Below, one piece after another: positions 60,032 through 64,000 of a stretch of DNA of 64,000 nt (positions are counted from its first letter, which is position 1; every line of letters starts with the position of its first letter). The notes beneath the pieces were generated by a model. It was not told the origin of the DNA. It made no database searches and saw only the letters and a list, made by a program, of their open reading frames with translations. The translations under genes were made by a program, and so were the position numbers. The stretch lies in NCBI RefSeq assembly GCF_003480915.1, contig NZ_QUKD01000014.1, positions 62,001 to 126,000 of the forward strand, given 5' to 3'. This DNA comes from Parabacteroides sp. TM07-1AC. GTDB taxonomy: Bacteria > Bacteroidota > Bacteroidia > Bacteroidales > Tannerellaceae.

Positions 60032-60787
60032 CTATTCTATGACGGGACGGTCGTCGTCATCGTCCTTCTTGGTGCCTACGTACACGGTGCGGCTGATGCT
60101 GCGCGGTGTTTTCAGCAGGCGTTTGGTACTGCCCGAATACTGAGTGGTTAGTGTCAGTTCGTATTCACCGTCTTTCAATCCTGTGGGAGCGATGAAGATC
60201 ACTTCCGAAGGGTTGTTGGTTCCGAACATGTCGGGTTCCACCTTCGTGACAGTGTCGTCGGATAGATTGCGCAGGGTGATACCCACGTTCTCATTGTCTC
60301 CATCCACACGGATATACGAGCCGGTGAGGCGGAAGTTGCGCCCCGGGCTGAGGTGGCCGTCGGTCTGTCCGGTACTGCAATCCTGTGCGCTGGCAAAGTA
60401 GACTGAGCTGGGCTTTTCGCCGAGGATTTCCACCTGTGTGTTACGGATTTCTTCGCGCAAGACGCGATTCTGTGTAAAATCGACATAAATATCGTTGATC
60501 AGCGGGTTCCAGCGTCCTTCCTGGATGATTCCGGTAAAACGGGGGACGGCATAGAAGAGTCCGGTATTGACATTGTTGCCGTTCATCAGGAAACGGGCAA
60601 CGATACGTTCGTAGAGTGTAACTACGTGAACCATAGTTTCTTTGCGTAAGCCGGTGTCTTCGTTGCGCATCTCTTCGTAGATACGTGCGTCGTTTACCGT
60701 GCCTGCCGATTTAAGGATGAGGATGCGATCGTCCGGATCTTCCGTTAAGGTATTCGGCGCGAGCCATCCTTGTAATTTGTTCTTCAT
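60032..60787 (-). CDS. HU-like DNA-binding domain protein with DUF4469 (Ig-like) C-terminus
   Basis: The 251-residue cytoplasmic protein begins 'MKNKLQGWLAPNTLTEDPDDRILILKSAGTVNDARIYEEMRNEDTGLRKETMVHVVTLYERIVARFLMNG', the start of the Bacteroidales family with a HU/IHF-like N-terminal domain (about 1-125). The C-terminal part (about 135-245) is the Ig-like DUF4469 fold ('PGRNFRLTGSYIRVDGDNENVGITLRN' and 'DGEYELTLTTQYSGSTKRLLKTPRSISRTVYVG'), and the end is Asp-rich. The frame is open to 60805, but ATG 60787 fits the family. A role in nucleoid binding or regulation is likely from the fold; the target is unknown. The gene precedes the giant secreted protein by 82 bp. Confidence 0.8.
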   Translation of the reverse strand: MKNKLQGWLAPNTLTEDPDDRILILKSAGTVNDARIYEEMRNEDTGLRKETMVHVVTLYERIVARFLMNGNNVNTGLFYAVPRFTGIIQEGRWNPLINDIYVDFTQNRVLREEIRNTQVEILGEKPSSVYFASAQDCSTGQTDGHLSPGRNFRLTGSYIRVDGDNENVGITLRNLSDDTVTKVEPDMFGTNNPSEVIFIAPTGLKDGEYELTLTTQYSGSTKRLLKTPRSISRTVYVGTKKDDDDDRPVIE

Positions 60788-60989
60788 AATTGGTTGAATT
60801 GACATTAAAATGATTGTTTTTTCACGGGAAGAAGAGCAAATTGAAAGTTGAAGAATGACTAATTTAATCGTTCCTTTTTTCTAGTCATGTGATTTATGAG
60901 TGTGGCACTGGAACCTAAAACGGTTTTAATCTTGATATTCAGGTGTTTTTCTGAATAAAAAAGGAAGGATGATAAGTACTGAAACAGAA

Positions 60990-61030
60990 GAAAAAAATGA
61001 CTAGATAAAACGAACGTTTTATCTAGTCAT
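60990..61030 (-). terminator. Perfect 16-bp-stem terminator on the minus strand
   Basis: ATGACTAGATAAAACG (60997-61012) and CGTTTTATCTAGTCAT (61015-61030) pair perfectly with a 2-nt gap. Read on the minus strand the stem is followed by a run of about seven T (60990-60996 region). It lies 126 bp after the hybrid sensor gene and should end its transcript. CTAGTCAT recurs at 60881-60888 in the same 368-bp gap, which otherwise holds no gene. Confidence 0.8.
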
Positions 61031-61074
61031 TTAGCAATGTAGCCCCCGAATACTATGCCGGGAGCAAAACATTG

Positions 61075-61082
61075 CAAATGTA
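61075..61082 (-). promoter_or_regulatory. Possible -7 element between the sensor gene and the terminator
   Basis: On the minus strand this reads TACATTTG, fitting TAnnTTTG. A transcript from it would meet the terminator at 61030-60990 after about 75 nt. There is no -33 TTTG at the usual spacing, so it is a weak candidate. Confidence 0.3.
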
Positions 61083-61155
61083 CGATTTATTTTGAAAACA
61101 AGAACTTTTCGTAATAATTAATTGCTTTTTAGTTAGGGAAAAGACTGATTCGGGG

Positions 61156-64000
61156 CTACCGGTTCTCTTTCGCATACTTCGACGGGCTCATGCCGAACTG
61201 CTTAATAAAGGCTGACCAGAAATAGGACTGCGAACTGAAACCTACCGCTTCCGATATTTCATAAATCTTCATATTTCCCTGCAGGAGAAGTTCTGCGGCT
61301 TTCTTCAGACGGCTGATCTTGATCAGTTCGTTCGGGGTCAGGTCAGAGATGGCACGTATCTTACGATACAATGTCGGCCGGCTTAAATGCATCAGGTCGG
61401 CGATCTTGTTGACATCCAGCTCCGGGTTGCCGATGTTTTCATTGATGATATCGTTCAGCTTTTCAAGGAAATTTTCGTCTGCCTTGGTGTAGGCCATCGA
61501 CTTCATATTGGCGATCGGGGAATTGAAGTAGAACTTCCGGATGTTATCCCGATTCGATATCAGGTTCGATATCTGAACCATTAGCAGACTGGTGGAGAAC
61601 GGTTTGTCGATATAGGCATCCGCTCCGAGTTCCAGTCCTTCCAGGCGTGATTGCATGGTGTTTTTGGCTGTTAGCAGGATGACGGGGATATGGCTGAATT
61701 CGATATCGCTTTTTACCTGTTGCAATAAGGCAAAACCATCCATGACAGGCATCATAACGTCGCTTATGATCAACTGTATGCTCTGTTTTTTGAGCAACTC
61801 CAGTGCTTCCGAGCCATTGGCTGCCAGCAGGACATTATAGTTCTCATTGACTTCGTCGGCGATAAAGGCGCTCATTTCTTTATTATCTTCGACAATGAGG
61901 ACTGTAGGACGGCCCTCTTCGACGATGTACGACAGCTTGGGTTGGGAGATCTGGGGTTGTGGTTCCTCTTCGGTTGTTTTCACTGCACCGGTCTGTTTGA
62001 CGGGTAAAGTGATGCGGAACAGGGTCTGCTGGTTGGAAAAGTCGATCAGTGCCAGTGTACCGTGGTGCATTTCCGCCAGCGAACGTGCCAGAGGCAGGCC
62101 CAGTCCGGTTCCCGGTTTGTCCTCGTTCCCTTTGATGCGGTAGAACGGTTCGAATATTTTATCCCTCATTTCTGTCGGAACAGGTACTCCGTCGTTGATG
62201 AAGTCGATCATGAACGTTTCATAGTCAGCAGACAGATGCAGACGAACCACGATGCTTTTAGCTGCATATTTGACGGCATTCGAGAACAGGTTGCTCATAA
62301 TCTTGGTGAGTGCTTCGCGGTCGACAAAAACATATAATTCCTGTACGGATAAATCCAGGTTCAGCAACAGGTTATTTTCTGTGGCAATATCCTGAAAGCG
62401 TTTGGCGGTCTCGGACAGAAGAGATACTACTTCCGTGCGCACAAAATTAAGGCGGTATCCTTCTATTTCCGTTTTCCGGAAATCCAGTAACTGATTGACA
62501 AGGGATAACAGGCGGGAAACATTCCTGTCCATCAGCAGCAGGGAGTTGTTTTCCTTTTCTCCGATCTTCTCCGATTTCAACAAACGTTCCAACGGGTTTT
62601 TGATCAGGGTAAGCGGTGTACGTATTTCATGTGCTATATTAATGAAGAAGTCGATCTTTGCCTGATAGAGCTCTTTCTCCTTGTTGTTTTCGAATATTTG
62701 CATGTTGTATGCCATTTTCTTTCTCTCTTTTCTTCGCCAGTAAATAATCAGGTAGATAATGATCATCAGGGCGAGGATAGAGTAGATTACATAAGCCGGA
62801 CGGGATGCCCACCAGGGAGGAAGTACCCGGACGTGCAAGCGTGTGATTTCGTCTCCCCAACTGTTGGAAAGATTGGCGGCTCTTACTTCAAAAGTATATT
62901 CTCCGGGGTGCAGGTCGGTGAAGTAGACGATATTACGTTCGCCCAGTGCGATCCAGTCCTTGTCGAGGTTCACCATCCGGTAAGCATACTGGATAGATCC
63001 CGGGGCAATGAAGTTGAGAACTGAAAAATTGATGTTGAAAGAAGATTGGTCGTGATTCAACGTGATGCTCCCGACTTCGGAAAGCGAAGAGCTGTTGATG
63101 ATCTTTCGTCCCCCCATTCCGTTCTGTATTTCCAGCGAACTGATGCGAACGTCCATCTTTTCGGCTGCCGGGCGTATATCCGTCGGCTTGAAATGGATAA
63201 ATCCCTTTATTGAACCGAAGTAGAGTGTGCCGTCTTCATCCTTAAATGCTGAGTTATAATTGAACTGGCGGGTGACGAGGCCGTGGGCTTCGGTATAGGT
63301 CATGATTTCTTCTGTTTGCGTGTCGAGGCAGACCAGCCCGTTTGCCGTACTGATCCACAGACAATTATTGTCATCCGGCAGGATACGGAAAGCCACATTA
63401 CTCGGCATACCGTTCTTTACGGTGTAATGCAGTGATTCTCCGGTCTGAAAATCATACTTGATGACTCCTTCTACCGTAGCAAACCACATGTTCCCGGCTT
63501 TATCTTCGCAGGCATCGTTGACCGAATTATGACGTTGGGTATTGAGCTTGTCGTATTGGAGATACATACCTGTATTACTGGTTGTATTAAAGTAATAGCT
63601 ACGATTGAACATGCCGAGCCATATTTTTCCTGACCGATCTTCGTACAGGCAGTTTACCGCAAACGGCGGGAACTGAGGTGCATAGACGAAGCGATCGTTC
63701 AGATAGTCGTAGCGGAAAATGCCGTCTTCCGTTCCTACCAGGACTTCGCCTTCCCGTAAGACTTTGATACATCGCACCGTACTGTTCTTTACCGTTTGTG
63801 CGTCTTTCAGCAGGTCATAATGTTTGATGACTTTCCGCGTTCGTATATCCATCAGGTCGATACCATGTATCACATGGCCTATCCACAGGTTATCACCCGA
63901 AGCCGCCAGTCCGCGTATATTGGTATGTGAAAGGCTTTTTACACCGGGGACCGGCTGGTAGTTGGTGAACGAACCTGTTTTTTTTTCCAGGCAATTGACT
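61156..64000 (-). CDS. Hybrid two-component system sensor-regulator, 5' end outside window
   Basis: Hybrid two-component systems sense a sugar in the periplasm and activate a utilisation locus. About 947 residues are visible, and the frame stays open to the right edge. In order: periplasmic Reg_prop beta-propeller repeats, a Y_Y_Y domain ('GEYTFEVRAANLSNSWG'), a transmembrane helix ('YVIYSILALMIIIYLIIYW'), a histidine kinase with 'INIAHEIRTPLTLIKNPL' and HATPase 'DKPGTGLGLPLARSLAEMHHG', a receiver with 'LIVEDNKEM' and phospho-acceptor Asp in 'LIISDVMMPVMDGF', and a C-terminal AraC-type helix-turn-helix ending 'FGMSPSKYAKENR'. All signalling residues appear intact. The target operon is probably to the right, outside the window; the genes on its left have no SusC/SusD. 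Confidence 0.95.
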   Translation of the reverse strand, partial: VNCLEKKTGSFTNYQPVPGVKSLSHTNIRGLAASGDNLWIGHVIHGIDLMDIRTRKVIKHYDLLKDAQTVKNSTVRCIKVLREGEVLVGTEDGIFRYDYLNDRFVYAPQFPPFAVNCLYEDRSGKIWLGMFNRSYYFNTTSNTGMYLQYDKLNTQRHNSVNDACEDKAGNMWFATVEGVIKYDFQTGESLHYTVKNGMPSNVAFRILPDDNNCLWISTANGLVCLDTQTEEIMTYTEAHGLVTRQFNYNSAFKDEDGTLYFGSIKGFIHFKPTDIRPAAEKMDVRISSLEIQNGMGGRKIINSSSLSEVGSITLNHDQSSFNINFSVLNFIAPGSIQYAYRMVNLDKDWIALGERNIVYFTDLHPGEYTFEVRAANLSNSWGDEITRLHVRVLPPWWASRPAYVIYSILALMIIIYLIIYWRRKERKKMAYNMQIFENNKEKELYQAKIDFFINIAHEIRTPLTLIKNPLERLLKSEKIGEKENNSLLLMDRNVSRLLSLVNQLLDFRKTEIEGYRLNFVRTEVVSLLSETAKRFQDIATENNLLLNLDLSVQELYVFVDREALTKIMSNLFSNAVKYAAKSIVVRLHLSADYETFMIDFINDGVPVPTEMRDKIFEPFYRIKGNEDKPGTGLGLPLARSLAEMHHGTLALIDFSNQQTLFRITLPVKQTGAVKTTEEEPQPQISQPKLSYIVEEGRPTVLIVEDNKEMSAFIADEVNENYNVLLAANGSEALELLKKQSIQLIISDVMMPVMDGFALLQQVKSDIEFSHIPVILLTAKNTMQSRLEGLELGADAYIDKPFSTSLLMVQISNLISNRDNIRKFYFNSPIANMKSMAYTKADENFLEKLNDIINENIGNPELDVNKIADLMHLSRPTLYRKIRAISDLTPNELIKISRLKKAAELLLQGNMKIYEISEAVGFSSQSYFWSAFIKQFGMSPSKYAKENR

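Overview
The window looks like chromosome from a gut Bacteroidales, most likely Parabacteroides or a close relative. Supporting signs are SusC/SusD pairs, an ECF sigma/FecR pair, a hybrid two-component sensor, BT_3928-, DUF349- and DUF4469-type proteins, lipoprotein FKBPs, and repeated promoters of the Bacteroidetes type (-7 TAnnTTTG, sometimes with -33 TTTG about 19 bp upstream). The genus is inferred from gene content only. There is no sign of a phage, insertion sequence, CRISPR array, tRNA or rRNA.

Positions 1-29,040 are mostly conserved core. They hold the start of an RND efflux operon (adaptor, minus strand, cut by the window), a U32/TrhP-like protein - thioesterase - DprA operon, a HipA-like kinase paired with DUF3037, a probable small RNA (about 5390-5499), an SRPBCC protein, a secreted choloylglycine-hydrolase-type enzyme, two FKBP prolyl isomerases, an Lrp regulator, a subtilase overlapping xseA-xseB-ispD, a fragment of an outer-membrane barrel, recG, an M23/LysM peptidase, DUF1599, a DoxX-like protein, tpiA, a SPOR protein and folE. 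A striking 22-bp-periodic array of short palindromes follows folE. An outer-membrane barrel, an ATP-grasp-like protein, a DUF349 protein and the sodium-pumping decarboxylase genes (OadG-OadA-OadB) complete this part.

Positions 29,266-41,364 carry a TPR protein and then a polysaccharide utilisation locus: ECF sigma factor, FecR anti-sigma factor, SusC, SusD, a Ser-type sulfatase and a GH89 alpha-N-acetylglucosaminidase. The sigma/anti-sigma pair probably senses substrate through the SusC N-terminal STN domain. The enzymes point to a sulfated, alpha-GlcNAc-containing host glycan (mucin cap or heparan-like). The locus is visibly more AT-rich than its flanks.

Positions 41,412-48,472 look like one catabolic operon under an IclR regulator. 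The promoter overlaps a 45-bp near-perfect palindrome. The genes encode a di-heme beta-propeller protein related to the hydrazine synthase alpha subunit, an SDR dehydrogenase, a DeoC-type aldolase whose usual phosphate-binding serines are replaced, an FGGY kinase, and an exported cupin with D-lyxose-isomerase-like metal-ligand spacing. I cannot assign a known pathway to this set and regard it as the best candidate for an undescribed system.

Positions 48,516-52,822 return to core genes: rpmH (L34, only 50 codons, with the best promoter in the window), a PASTA protein, an RluD-like pseudouridine synthase, D-Ala-D-Ala ligase and an acyltransferase, closed by a strong bidirectional terminator. 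Positions 52,842-64,000 are on the minus strand: two large secreted repeat proteins sharing one module, a HU-like/DUF4469 protein and a hybrid two-component system cut by the right edge of the window.
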